Assembly (NCBI GenBank): GCA_036824465.1 | Contig: DAITAC010000001.1 | Coordinates: 114,743 to 178,742 of the forward strand | DNA length: 64,000 nt | Origin: JAKOQB01 sp036824465 | GTDB lineage: Bacteria > Pseudomonadota > Gammaproteobacteria > Burkholderiales > Burkholderiaceae_F | Direction: 5' to 3' | Shown here: positions 41,211 to 49,546 of the stretch, piece by piece | Numbering within the stretch: position 1 is the first letter of the stretch | How the letters are laid out: every line of letters begins with the position of its first letter | Notes under the pieces: generated by a model | Database searches by the model: none | The model's input: only the letters and a program-made list of their open reading frames with translations | What the model was told of the DNA's origin: nothing | Position numbers and translations under genes: made by a program

Positions 41211-43223
41211 ATGTTATTACGCTGCACTGCCCTTCTCCTGCTGATTGCCGCAACGTGGATGGCGGCGTCACCTGTCGGCGCTACGGTGCCGGGCCGAAAC
41301 GGCGCGCGCAGTGACTCCCTGTACGCAGACGATGCCTTCATGGCCGCGCGGGAAGCCGTGCGCGTCGGCGATCGCGAGCGGCTGTCAATGCTCGCCGAAC
41401 GCGTGAAGGGCCATCCGCTCGCAGCGTACGTCGAATTCTGGCAACTGCAGCCACGACTGCGTATCGACGAAGCGGAGCGGGTCGATGCGGCGGTGGCCGA
41501 CTTTCTCGCCAAGTACCCCGGCACCTACCTCGCCGACCGCATGCGACTGGAATGGATGCTGGCACTGGGTGCACGCCGCGCCTTTGAGGCGTTCACGCGT
41601 GAACAGACGGCACTGGTCTGGGGCGATGAGCCGCAGATCCGTTGCTATGCAATGCTGGCGCGCTATCTGCGCGACGGGCGCACCGATGCGCTCGCCCGCG
41701 AAGCGCGCCAACTGCTTTCCGGGACGCGCGAATCCGGCACTGAAGGGTGCGTCGCCTTGACGGAGGCGCTGTTGGAAGACGGCCGCCTGTCGGTGTGGGA
41801 GCGCGTGCGCGCGCTGGTCGAACAGAATCAGTTTGCGACTGCCAAGCGCGTGGCCACCGGCGGCAGAGGCGTGACCGCGGCGCTGGTCGCGCAGGCGATT
41901 GACAGTCCGGCCGCGTTCCTGACGACCCATGAGCGTCGACTGACCGAAGCCCAGCGTGAACTGGCCCTGGTCGCCATCGCACGTCTCGCCCGCGACGATC
42001 CGCCGCAGGCGGCGCGTTTCGCCACCGCATTGAATCTGCATCTGACGCCGGAACAGCGTGGCATCGTCTGGGGCCGCATCGGCCACATGGCGGCTTTGAA
42101 GCACACCCCCGAGGCGCTCGATTGGTATCGCCGCGGTGGCGAACTCGTCGGCATTGGCCCCGACGCCGTGCGCGCCGATGAGGTGCTCGAATGGCAGGTG
42201 CGCGCTGCGCTGCGTGGCGACCGCAACGGGCCCGACTGGCGCATGGTGCGCTCTGCGATCGAACGGATGCCGGGCGCCCTCGCGGGCGATCCCGCCTGGG
42301 TCTACTGGCGCGCGCGCGCGCTGCAGGCCGAGAAGCGCAACGACGAAGCCGCCGAGCAGTTACGCATGATCGCCGGCCGGTTTGATTTCTACGGCAAGCT
42401 GGCTGCTGAGGAGCTTGACCAGCCGATGGTGGTGCCGCCGCGCGCGCCCGATGCGAGCGCGGAAGACATCGCGGTGATGGAGGCCAATCCGGGGTTTGGG
42501 CGTGCGCTTGCTTTCTACCGCCTTGGTTTGCGGATCGAGGGGCACCGCGAATGGAACTGGCAGTTGCGCGGTATGACCGACCGCCAGTTGCTCGCAGCAG
42601 CCGAATACGCACGCAGTGTCAACGTCCTCGACCGCATGATCTCGACGTCGGATCGCACTCGCGAAGAGTTCGATTTCACGCAGCGCTTTCCGTCACCGCA
42701 CCGAGCCGAACTGACGCAGAACGCGCGCGCGGCCGGCCTCGACGAAACCTGGGTATACGGACTGATCCGGCAGGAGTCGCGCTTCATTCAGGACATCCGC
42801 TCCAGCGCCGGCGCGCAGGGATTGATGCAGTTGATGCCGGCGACCGCACGATTTGTGGCGCGCAAGGTCGGCATGAACGATTACGCGCCGGCGCGGATCA
42901 ACGAGGTCGACGTGAACCTGCGTCTGGGCATCGGTTACCTGCGCATGGTGCTCGATGATCTCGACGGCCACCCGGTGCTGGCGACTGCGGCCTACAACGC
43001 CGGTCCGGGGCGGCCACGGCTTTGGCGATCGACGCTGGCGCGCGCGGTCGAGGGCGCCATCTTCGCCGAGACGATCCCGTTCAACGAGACGCGCGACTAC
43101 GTGAAGAAGGTGATGTCCAATAGCGTGTACTACGCCGCGCTTTTCGAAAGCAAAGCGCAGTCGCTGAAGACACGCCTGGGCACGGTGGCGCCGAAAGCGG
43201 CGGGCACGACCGAACTGCCCTGA
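41211..43223 (+). CDS. slt: Soluble lytic murein transglycosylase
   Basis: Slt cuts peptidoglycan glycan chains in the periplasm, forming 1,6-anhydro ends. The 670-residue protein has a signal peptide (MLLRCTALLLLIAATWMAAS), a large alpha-helical superhelix of TPR-like repeats (about 40-480) and a C-terminal lysozyme-like domain with catalytic Glu in IRQESRF, then AQGLMQLMPATA and AAYNAGPGRPRLW. The start is ATG 41211; a GTG at 41202 adds three residues. Length is close to E. coli Slt70. Confidence 0.94.
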   Translation: MLLRCTALLLLIAATWMAASPVGATVPGRNGARSDSLYADDAFMAAREAVRVGDRERLSMLAERVKGHPLAAYVEFWQLQPRLRIDEAERVDAAVADFLAKYPGTYLADRMRLEWMLALGARRAFEAFTREQTALVWGDEPQIRCYAMLARYLRDGRTDALAREARQLLSGTRESGTEGCVALTEALLEDGRLSVWERVRALVEQNQFATAKRVATGGRGVTAALVAQAIDSPAAFLTTHERRLTEAQRELALVAIARLARDDPPQAARFATALNLHLTPEQRGIVWGRIGHMAALKHTPEALDWYRRGGELVGIGPDAVRADEVLEWQVRAALRGDRNGPDWRMVRSAIERMPGALAGDPAWVYWRARALQAEKRNDEAAEQLRMIAGRFDFYGKLAAEELDQPMVVPPRAPDASAEDIAVMEANPGFGRALAFYRLGLRIEGHREWNWQLRGMTDRQLLAAAEYARSVNVLDRMISTSDRTREEFDFTQRFPSPHRAELTQNARAAGLDETWVYGLIRQESRFIQDIRSSAGAQGLMQLMPATARFVARKVGMNDYAPARINEVDVNLRLGIGYLRMVLDDLDGHPVLATAAYNAGPGRPRLWRSTLARAVEGAIFAETIPFNETRDYVKKVMSNSVYYAALFESKAQSLKTRLGTVAPKAAGTTELP

Positions 43224-43455
43224 ACGCCATACCGCTTGAATGCGGTACGCAAGAGCTGACATCAAACTTACGTCGCAGTGCAGCGTCGCGTGCGCGTGAT
43301 GCAAGTCAAGTCCTGATCGGACGCCGAAGCGCAGATTGCGCCAAGCGAATCGCCGTGTAAGTCTGGCGCAAGCTTCGCTCATTACGTTGCGCGCCATACC
43401 AAGTCCGCCGAAGAGCGGAACGGCAACGAGGTTTCTTCAACCAGGGAGGACGCAA

Positions 43456-43794
43456 ATGTCCGCAGCTGCGCCGGCGACGCCGGTTTACAACTGGGTCGCA
43501 ATCGACAACGACCCGCGCTTCCAGACTCTGCACTCGAGGAAGGTCACGTTTCTCACGAGCTTGATGGTGTTCTCGCTCTTCTACTACTTCCTGCTGCCAA
43601 TCGGCGCCGCCTATTTCGCCGACATCTACAAGATCAAGGTGTATGGCGTGGTCAACGTCGGCATCCTGTTCGCGCTCTCGCAATTCGTCGTCGCCTGGGG
43701 CATTGCCTTCTATTACACGGCGAAGGCCAAGGAGTTCGACGTCATGGCCGCTGAACTGGTCCGCGAAGCCGAAAAGATCGGAGCCAAGAAATGA
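43456..43794 (+). CDS. DUF485 membrane protein
   Basis: This 112-residue protein of the DUF485 (YjcH) family normally accompanies acetate-type sodium symporters. A short soluble N-terminus with DPRFQTLHSRKVTFLTSLMV is followed by two helices (FSLFYYFLLPIGAAYFA and VGILFALSQFVVAWGIAFYY) and a charged tail. ATG 43456 follows AGGGAGGA. The stop overlaps the symporter start (ATGA). It probably assists assembly or activity of the symporter; its exact role is not established. Confidence 0.93.
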   Translation: MSAAAPATPVYNWVAIDNDPRFQTLHSRKVTFLTSLMVFSLFYYFLLPIGAAYFADIYKIKVYGVVNVGILFALSQFVVAWGIAFYYTAKAKEFDVMAAELVREAEKIGAKK

Positions 43795-45698
43795 TCAACC
43801 TGAAGAACAAGATCCAGCCGGCCCTGATCGCTTCTGTCCTTTTCTTCGCCGCACAGCCGGCCTTCGCGCAGGGCGCCGTCGCCGACAAGTGGAAATGGCT
43901 GACCTTCCTCGTCTTCGGCGCCATTATCGCGCTGACGATGTACGTCACCTACATGGCCGCCAAGCGCGTCAAGACGGTGGCTGACTTCTATGCCGCCGGC
44001 GGCGGCATATCCGGCCTGCAGAACGGTTGGGCGATTGCGGGAGATTACCTGTCGGCAGCCTCCTTCCTCGGGATCGCCGGCCTGATTTCGCTGTACGGCT
44101 TCGACGGCTTCATGTACTCGGTGGGATGGCTGGTCGCCTACATCACCGTGCTGCTGGTGATCGCCGAGCCTTGCCGCAATATCGGCAAGTACACGTTGTC
44201 GGACATCCTCGCCTACCGCAACGATCCGAAAAAGGCGCGCATTGTCGGCGCCCTGTCCACGATCACCGTGTCCACCTTCTACCTGACCGCGCAGATGGTC
44301 GGTGCCGGCGTGCTGATCAAGACACTGATCGGCATCGACTACGAAGTGTCGGTGATGACCGTGGGCGTGCTGATGCTGGCCTATGTGCTCTTCGGCGGCA
44401 TGGTCGCCACCACCTGGGTGCAGATCATCAAGGCCATCCTTCTGGTGTGTGCCTCCATCCTCATGGTCATCCTGGTCTGGAGCCAGTACGGATTCCTCGG
44501 CGACTTCCTCGGCAGTGTCGTCGGCGACCCCAAGGTCCAGGCTCGCGTCGCCGCCCTGATCGGCGACAAGGCCAATAACCTGTCGGCCACGCAACTCGGC
44601 CAGATCTTCCTCGAGCCCGGATTGTTCCTCAAGGTGCCGCTCGACCAAATCTCGCTGGGCATGGCCCTGGTGTTCGGTACGGCCGGCATGCCGCACATCC
44701 TGATGCGCTTCTTCACCGTGCCAACAGCCCAAGCCGCGCGCACGTCGGTGAACTGGGCAATGGCCATCATCGGCGGCTTCTACGTGCTGACGCTGTTCCT
44801 CGGCATGGGCTCGGCGATGAAAGTCGGCCCCGCCGCCATCGCCGCCATCGACGCCGGCGGCAACATGGCCAACCCGCTGCTGGCGCAATCCCTGGGTGGG
44901 GGCCCAGACTCGCTGGGTGGCAACCTCTTCATGGCGTTCGTCGCCGCCGTCGCCTTCGCCACCATCGTCGCGGTGGTCGCCGGCCTGGTGCTGGCCGCCG
45001 CATCGGCGATGGCGCACGACCTCTACGTCGGTGTCATCCGCGAAGAGCACGTGACGCAGCAGGAGCAGGTTCGCGCCGCGCGCATCGCCACCATCCTGGT
45101 CGGGGCCATGGCCATCATCATTGGCATCTCTGCCAAAGGCCAGAACGTTGCCCATCTGGTGGCCCTGGCTTTCGCCGTGGCCTCCTCGGCCAACTTCCCC
45201 TGCGTGCTGCTGACGCTGTTCTGGAAACGCTGCAACACCGGCGGCATCGTGCTGGGCATGATCGTCGGCACCCTCGTTGCGATCGGCCTGGTGATGGTGT
45301 CGCCGAACCTCACCTACCCGCTTGCGATCAAAGCCGCCCAAGGAAAGATCGTCGCTACCGAGACGGCGAACCTGACGAAGCTCAATGCCGATCTGACCGC
45401 CGCCACTGAGCCCGCAGCACAGGACAAGCTCAAAGCGGCCATCACCAAGTCGGAGAAGGCGAAAGCCGCAGCCGAGGCCAGGATCAAGAGCCTCGGCGAC
45501 GACCGCACGTCGATCATGGGTCTCGAGAAGCCCTGGTTCGAACTGAGGAACCCGGGCCTGATTTCGATCCCGCTTGGCTTCCTCGCAGTGATCCTCGGCT
45601 CGCTGTTGTATCGCGACAAGCGCGCCGAAGACATGTGGGACGAGCTCTATGTGCGCCAGACCACCGGCATCCTTGCGGCAAAGGCGCAGGCGCATTAA
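43791..45698 (+). CDS. actP: Cation/acetate symporter, ActP-like, with coiled-coil insert
   Basis: This 635-residue sodium:solute symporter resembles ActP, which imports acetate and related short monocarboxylates. A signal-like start (MINLKNKIQPALIASVLFFA) precedes about 13 helices; DFYAAGGGISGLQNGWAIAGD and STFYLTAQMVGAG are typical of the family. Between the last two helices lies an Ala/Lys-rich segment of about 60 residues (roughly 515-573) predicted to form a coiled coil; E. coli ActP (549 residues) lacks it. It is coupled to DUF485 upstream and ends at a strong terminator. The precise substrate is inferred. Confidence 0.88.
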   Translation: MINLKNKIQPALIASVLFFAAQPAFAQGAVADKWKWLTFLVFGAIIALTMYVTYMAAKRVKTVADFYAAGGGISGLQNGWAIAGDYLSAASFLGIAGLISLYGFDGFMYSVGWLVAYITVLLVIAEPCRNIGKYTLSDILAYRNDPKKARIVGALSTITVSTFYLTAQMVGAGVLIKTLIGIDYEVSVMTVGVLMLAYVLFGGMVATTWVQIIKAILLVCASILMVILVWSQYGFLGDFLGSVVGDPKVQARVAALIGDKANNLSATQLGQIFLEPGLFLKVPLDQISLGMALVFGTAGMPHILMRFFTVPTAQAARTSVNWAMAIIGGFYVLTLFLGMGSAMKVGPAAIAAIDAGGNMANPLLAQSLGGGPDSLGGNLFMAFVAAVAFATIVAVVAGLVLAAASAMAHDLYVGVIREEHVTQQEQVRAARIATILVGAMAIIIGISAKGQNVAHLVALAFAVASSANFPCVLLTLFWKRCNTGGIVLGMIVGTLVAIGLVMVSPNLTYPLAIKAAQGKIVATETANLTKLNADLTAATEPAAQDKLKAAITKSEKAKAAAEARIKSLGDDRTSIMGLEKPWFELRNPGLISIPLGFLAVILGSLLYRDKRAEDMWDELYVRQTTGILAAKAQAH

Positions 45699-45750
45699 GC
45701 GTGCGGCATTGATCCTTATCTTGTAATCGCCGCGCAAGCAGCGGTACAAA

Positions 45751-45778
45751 GGGGCCTCTTCACGAGGCCCCTTTTTTT
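45751..45778 (+). terminator. Rho-independent terminator after the symporter gene
   Basis: A perfect 8-bp stem GGGGCCTC/GAGGCCCC with loop TTCAC is followed by seven T residues. It ends only six bases before the ATG of the DUF294 gene, so the downstream gene must be read by terminator read-through or from a promoter inside this region. Confidence 0.9.
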
Positions 45779-45784
45779 CGAGCA

Positions 45785-47695
45785 ATGAACGAGCCGACCA
45801 CGCCACCGTTGATCTACGAATCGGTTCGCGAGTTCCTTCGCAGGCACGCGCCGTTTTCGAGCATGCGGGAAGACTCGTTTCAGTTCCTTATACCGCGCCT
45901 GAAACTGGCGTACTTCCCCAAGGACTCAATCATCGTCGATCGGCAGGGCGGTCCGTTCCCGCCGTTTCACATCATCCAGAGCGGAAACGTGTCGAGCGTG
46001 ACCGCCGGGCTGGACACCTTGCCCGATCGCGTGTTGACCACCGGGGAGTGTTTTCCGGTCGGTGCACTTTCCGCCGGCGGACAGCCGACGCGCACGTATC
46101 GCGCGATCGATGACGTGTTCGCCTACCAGCTCGGTGTCGATGACTTCACACGGCTGCGACAAATGTCGCCCGACTTCGAAGCATTCTGCACGGCGGCCGT
46201 CACGGTGCTCGCCCAACAATCACTGGCCGAATTGCAGCGCCATTACAGCCAGGTGGCGGCCGATCAGCATTCGCTGACACGGCCACTGTCGGAAATCGTC
46301 GCGCGCGAGCCGGTCACCTGTAACGCGCAAACGGCCTTGCGTGAAGCATTGAAACAGATGCGTGACAGCGCGGTGCGTTCGATCATCGTCGTCGATGCGG
46401 CGGACGCGCCGATCGGTGTCTTCACGCTCAACGACCTGCGCGATCGCGTCGTTTTGCAGGAACTGTCGCTCGACACGCCCGTGGCGCAGGTGATGACGCG
46501 CAACCCGACCACTCTCGCTGCCGACTCGTCCGCGGCCGAGGCGATGCAACAAATGGCGGCAGGCGGCTTTCACCAGATGATCGTCACCGACCGCGGCCGC
46601 GTCTTTGGCACGGTAGCGGAGCACGATCTGTTCGCGCTGCAGCGCGTTTCGCTGCGGCAGATTCATCATGCGATCCGGTCGTCGCGCACGATTACCGCCC
46701 TGGCGCATGTGGCGGGCGACATCCGCAACCTCGCTCACAACCTGCTCGCACAAGGCGTTTCGGCCGAGACACTGACGCGCACCGTATCGGCGTTAAATGA
46801 CGCGCTGACGCGCGAGGCCATCACGCGTGTGCTGCAGAACCACGACCTGACCAACATCGACTGGTGCTGGATGTCGCTGGGAAGCGAGGGACGCAACGAG
46901 CAGACCCTGGCGACCGACCAGGACAACGCCTTGATCTTCGCGGCGCCGCAGAATGATGTGGCGGGCGATACATTGCGCATGCGGCATGCACTGCTCGCTT
47001 TCGCCCACGAAATCAACGATGCGCTCGACACGCTGGGTTTCCCCCTCTGCAAGGGCGGCATCATGGCCGGCAACCCCGAGTGGTGTCTGTCGGAGGAGGA
47101 GTGGCGCGCGCGCTTCACCGGTTGGTTGACCGAGCCGACGCCCGAAGCGCTGCTGCGCGCGAACATCTTCTTCGACTTTCGCGCCCTGTTTGGCGACAGC
47201 GCGCTGACGGACCGGCTTTCACAGTGGCTACTCGCGCGCACGCAGGACAACAAGCTGTTCCTGCGGCTGATCGTGGCCAACGCGTTGCAGACCGACCCGC
47301 CGCTGGGGCTTATCCGCGCCTTTTTAGTCGATGACGACGCGGAGCACCCGGGCACGCTTGACCTTAAGACGCGGGGTTCGCGCATCTTCGTCGATGCCGC
47401 GCGCGTGTTCGCGCTCGCGCAGGGAATTGCGGAAACCGGCACCGCCGATCGGCTGCGCAAGGCGGGCCAACAGTTGCGCGTTGAGCCGCGCCACGTCGAC
47501 GCCACGGTCGAGGCATTTCATTACCTGCAGGTGTTGCGGCTGCGCACGCAGAACCGGCGCGATGCCGGCGGCGTGCCAAACCGGATCGACCCATACGCCA
47601 TGAACGAAATCGACCAGCGGATGATGAAGGAAGCATTCCGCCAGGCGCGCAAGCTGCAGCAGCGGTTGAAGGAAACCTACACCTTGGGTCTGTAG
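45785..47695 (+). CDS. cNMP-binding/CBS/DUF294 nucleotidyltransferase-like protein
   Basis: This 636-residue cytoplasmic signalling protein has four parts: a cyclic-nucleotide-binding-like domain (about 20-140), a CBS pair (about 165-290), a GlnD-like nucleotidyltransferase domain (about 330-460) with GSEGRNEQTLATDQDNALIF, and a C-terminal DUF294_C helical domain. Such proteins are encoded next to sodium symporters and are thought to tie transport to nucleotide signals, perhaps by nucleotidylation. No clear Shine-Dalgarno sequence precedes the ATG, which follows the terminator T run. The exonuclease gene begins five bases after its stop. Confidence 0.9.
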   Translation: MNEPTTPPLIYESVREFLRRHAPFSSMREDSFQFLIPRLKLAYFPKDSIIVDRQGGPFPPFHIIQSGNVSSVTAGLDTLPDRVLTTGECFPVGALSAGGQPTRTYRAIDDVFAYQLGVDDFTRLRQMSPDFEAFCTAAVTVLAQQSLAELQRHYSQVAADQHSLTRPLSEIVAREPVTCNAQTALREALKQMRDSAVRSIIVVDAADAPIGVFTLNDLRDRVVLQELSLDTPVAQVMTRNPTTLAADSSAAEAMQQMAAGGFHQMIVTDRGRVFGTVAEHDLFALQRVSLRQIHHAIRSSRTITALAHVAGDIRNLAHNLLAQGVSAETLTRTVSALNDALTREAITRVLQNHDLTNIDWCWMSLGSEGRNEQTLATDQDNALIFAAPQNDVAGDTLRMRHALLAFAHEINDALDTLGFPLCKGGIMAGNPEWCLSEEEWRARFTGWLTEPTPEALLRANIFFDFRALFGDSALTDRLSQWLLARTQDNKLFLRLIVANALQTDPPLGLIRAFLVDDDAEHPGTLDLKTRGSRIFVDAARVFALAQGIAETGTADRLRKAGQQLRVEPRHVDATVEAFHYLQVLRLRTQNRRDAGGVPNRIDPYAMNEIDQRMMKEAFRQARKLQQRLKETYTLGL

Positions 47696-47699
47696 CCGC

Positions 47700-48407
47700 G
47701 TGTCGATTCGGATGAGTTCGTTCGCCAACATCCTGCGCTCGGCGCCGAGGCTCCCACCCGACCTTGAAGATCGGCTGCAGTTGCTCGCCGAGCGATCGCC
47801 GCCGCCGACGCGCAACCGGCATCGAGCGTCGCGCTATGTGACCGTCGATATCGAGACGACTGGGCTGGACCGGCGGCGCGATCGCGTGCTGTCGATCGGC
47901 GCGGTCAGCGTCGACCGCGGCCGCATCGACTTGTCGCAGTGTTTCGAAGTCGTGCTGAAACAGCCGGAAACGTCGAGCTACGAGAATATTCTCGTGCATC
48001 GAATCGGCGGACAACGGCAGCTTTCCGGGGTCGATCCCGGGGACGCGCTGGTGCAGTTCTTGGAGTATGTGGCGCATGCGCCGCTGGTCGCGTATCGCTT
48101 CGAGTTCATTCAGACCATGCTCGATCGGACGCTAAAGGAACACCTTCGCATTCACACGCAGAGGCGTTGGATCGATCTGACAAGACTGCTGACTGCCCTT
48201 TATCCGTCCAACGAAACCCGCACGATGGACGATTGGCTGAAGCTGATCGGTGTTCACCGGCTGGCGCAGCACGATGCGCTGGCGGACGCGCTGGCAACCG
48301 CACAGATGTTGCAGATGTGTCTGCCTGTCGCGGACGGATCGAACCTCACCTGCCCGCAGCATCTGATCGAACTGCACAAGCCTCGGCATTGGCTGGGCAA
48401 GCGCTGA
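47700..48407 (+). CDS. DnaQ-like 3'-5' exonuclease-family protein, ExoII Asp missing
   Basis: This 235-residue DEDD-fold protein has ExoI Asp50 and Glu52 (VTVDIETTGL) and ExoIII His191/Asp196 (HDALADALAT). The ExoII aspartate, expected after Phe in the LVxYxxxFD element, is isoleucine here (Ile137 in AYRFEFIQTM). Three of four acidic residues remain, so nuclease activity is doubtful. Relatives are encoded with symporter/DUF294 genes, as here. Start is GTG 47700 or ATG 47712. It might bind nucleotides or RNA rather than degrade them; that is inference. Confidence 0.85.
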   Translation: MSIRMSSFANILRSAPRLPPDLEDRLQLLAERSPPPTRNRHRASRYVTVDIETTGLDRRRDRVLSIGAVSVDRGRIDLSQCFEVVLKQPETSSYENILVHRIGGQRQLSGVDPGDALVQFLEYVAHAPLVAYRFEFIQTMLDRTLKEHLRIHTQRRWIDLTRLLTALYPSNETRTMDDWLKLIGVHRLAQHDALADALATAQMLQMCLPVADGSNLTCPQHLIELHKPRHWLGKR

Positions 48408-48592
48408 GGCGACTTCCGCGGCAACCCTGAACGCGCGGGAAAGAGGTTTACTGTGCGCGCAAGATCCTTCCACGCCGCGCCGTCCACGACGGTGCAAGTT
48501 TGCCACCTGCCGCCCGCGCGGCGCCACAGGCGCCGGACGCCTAGAATCGGGCCCCGCTCCCGTCGCTGTTCATCCTCAAACGCAACATAGAA

Positions 48593-49546
48593 ATGCAATA
48601 CAAAAACATCCTCGTCCTGGGCGGCTCCGGATTCATCGGCCGCTACATCGTCAACCTGCTGGTTGGCCGCGGCCGCCGCGTGCTCGTACCGTCGCGGCGG
48701 CGCGATCAGGCCAAGCACCTGATCATGCTGCCGACCTGTGACGTCGTCGACGCAAACATTCACGACGACGCCACGCTGACGAAACTCGTCGATGGTCAGG
48801 ATGCGGTGATCAATCTCGTTGGCATCCTGCACGGAAGTCAGCGGGACTTCGAACTCGTCAACGTCGAGCTGCCGCAACGTGTCATGACCATCTGCAAGGC
48901 GCGCGGCGTACGCCGTTACCTGCACATGAGCGCGCTGGGAGCCGATCCGAGCGGGCCATCGCTGTACCAGCGCAGCAACGGCACGGGTGAAGCCGCGGTG
49001 CGCGCCTCCACGCTGGACTGGACGATTTTCAAGCCGTCGGTCGTGTTCGGCGTCGAAGACGAATTCCTCAATATGTTCGGCAAGCTCGCCGCCGTCTTTC
49101 CGGTGCTGCCGATCGGAGGTGCCAACGTGCGCTTCCAGCCGGTGTGGGTCGAAGACGTGGCAGCCGCTTTCGTCAACAGCCTCGACAATGAAGCGACGTT
49201 CCGCAAGAGCTACGAACTGGCCGGGCCAAAGATCTACACGCTGCGCGAACTGGTTCGGTTTGCCGCGCGCGCTGCTGGTCATCCGCGTCTGGTGATCGCC
49301 CTGCCCCGCCGCATTGCGCGACTGCAGGCGGCGGTGATGGAATATCTGCCGGGTCCAACGCTGCTGTCGCGCGACAACCTCGATTCGATGCAACGCGACA
49401 ACATCGCCTCGCAGCAGCCGTTTCAGCCGGCACCCGAACTCGGCCTTCATCATCTGACGCCGCTTGAACCGGAGGCGGCGCTGTACCTGGCCGGCATGCA
49501 CCCGCGCACCCGGTTCGGCGGCTTTCGCGCCAAAGCGCGACGATGA
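48593..49546 (+). CDS. Atypical SDR, complex I NDUFA9-like subunit family
   Basis: This 317-residue NAD(P)-binding protein of the atypical short-chain-dehydrogenase class resembles the mitochondrial complex I NDUFA9 subunit. The Rossmann motif GGSGFIGRYIVNLL is intact. In the active-site helix the usual Tyr-x3-Lys reads YQRSNGTG, with Asn for Lys, so catalysis as a dehydrogenase is unlikely. A conserved VFGVEDEFLNMFGKLA segment follows. The stop overlaps cca (ATGA), a common betaproteobacterial pairing. 185 nt of upstream sequence hold no gene that I can see. Confidence 0.9.
   Translation: MQYKNILVLGGSGFIGRYIVNLLVGRGRRVLVPSRRRDQAKHLIMLPTCDVVDANIHDDATLTKLVDGQDAVINLVGILHGSQRDFELVNVELPQRVMTICKARGVRRYLHMSALGADPSGPSLYQRSNGTGEAAVRASTLDWTIFKPSVVFGVEDEFLNMFGKLAAVFPVLPIGGANVRFQPVWVEDVAAAFVNSLDNEATFRKSYELAGPKIYTLRELVRFAARAAGHPRLVIALPRRIARLQAAVMEYLPGPTLLSRDNLDSMQRDNIASQQPFQPAPELGLHHLTPLEPEAALYLAGMHPRTRFGGFRAKARR

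Noticed and set aside
43224..43455. Small inverted repeat TACCGC/GCGGTA after slt
   Set aside because: Only 6 bp with no T run; too weak to call a terminator.
43713..45806. A 697-codon open frame on the minus strand, antisense to the symporter
   Set aside because: It is Gly/His/Asp-rich with no domain, no start context and lies entirely opposite a well-supported gene; a composition shadow in GC-rich DNA.
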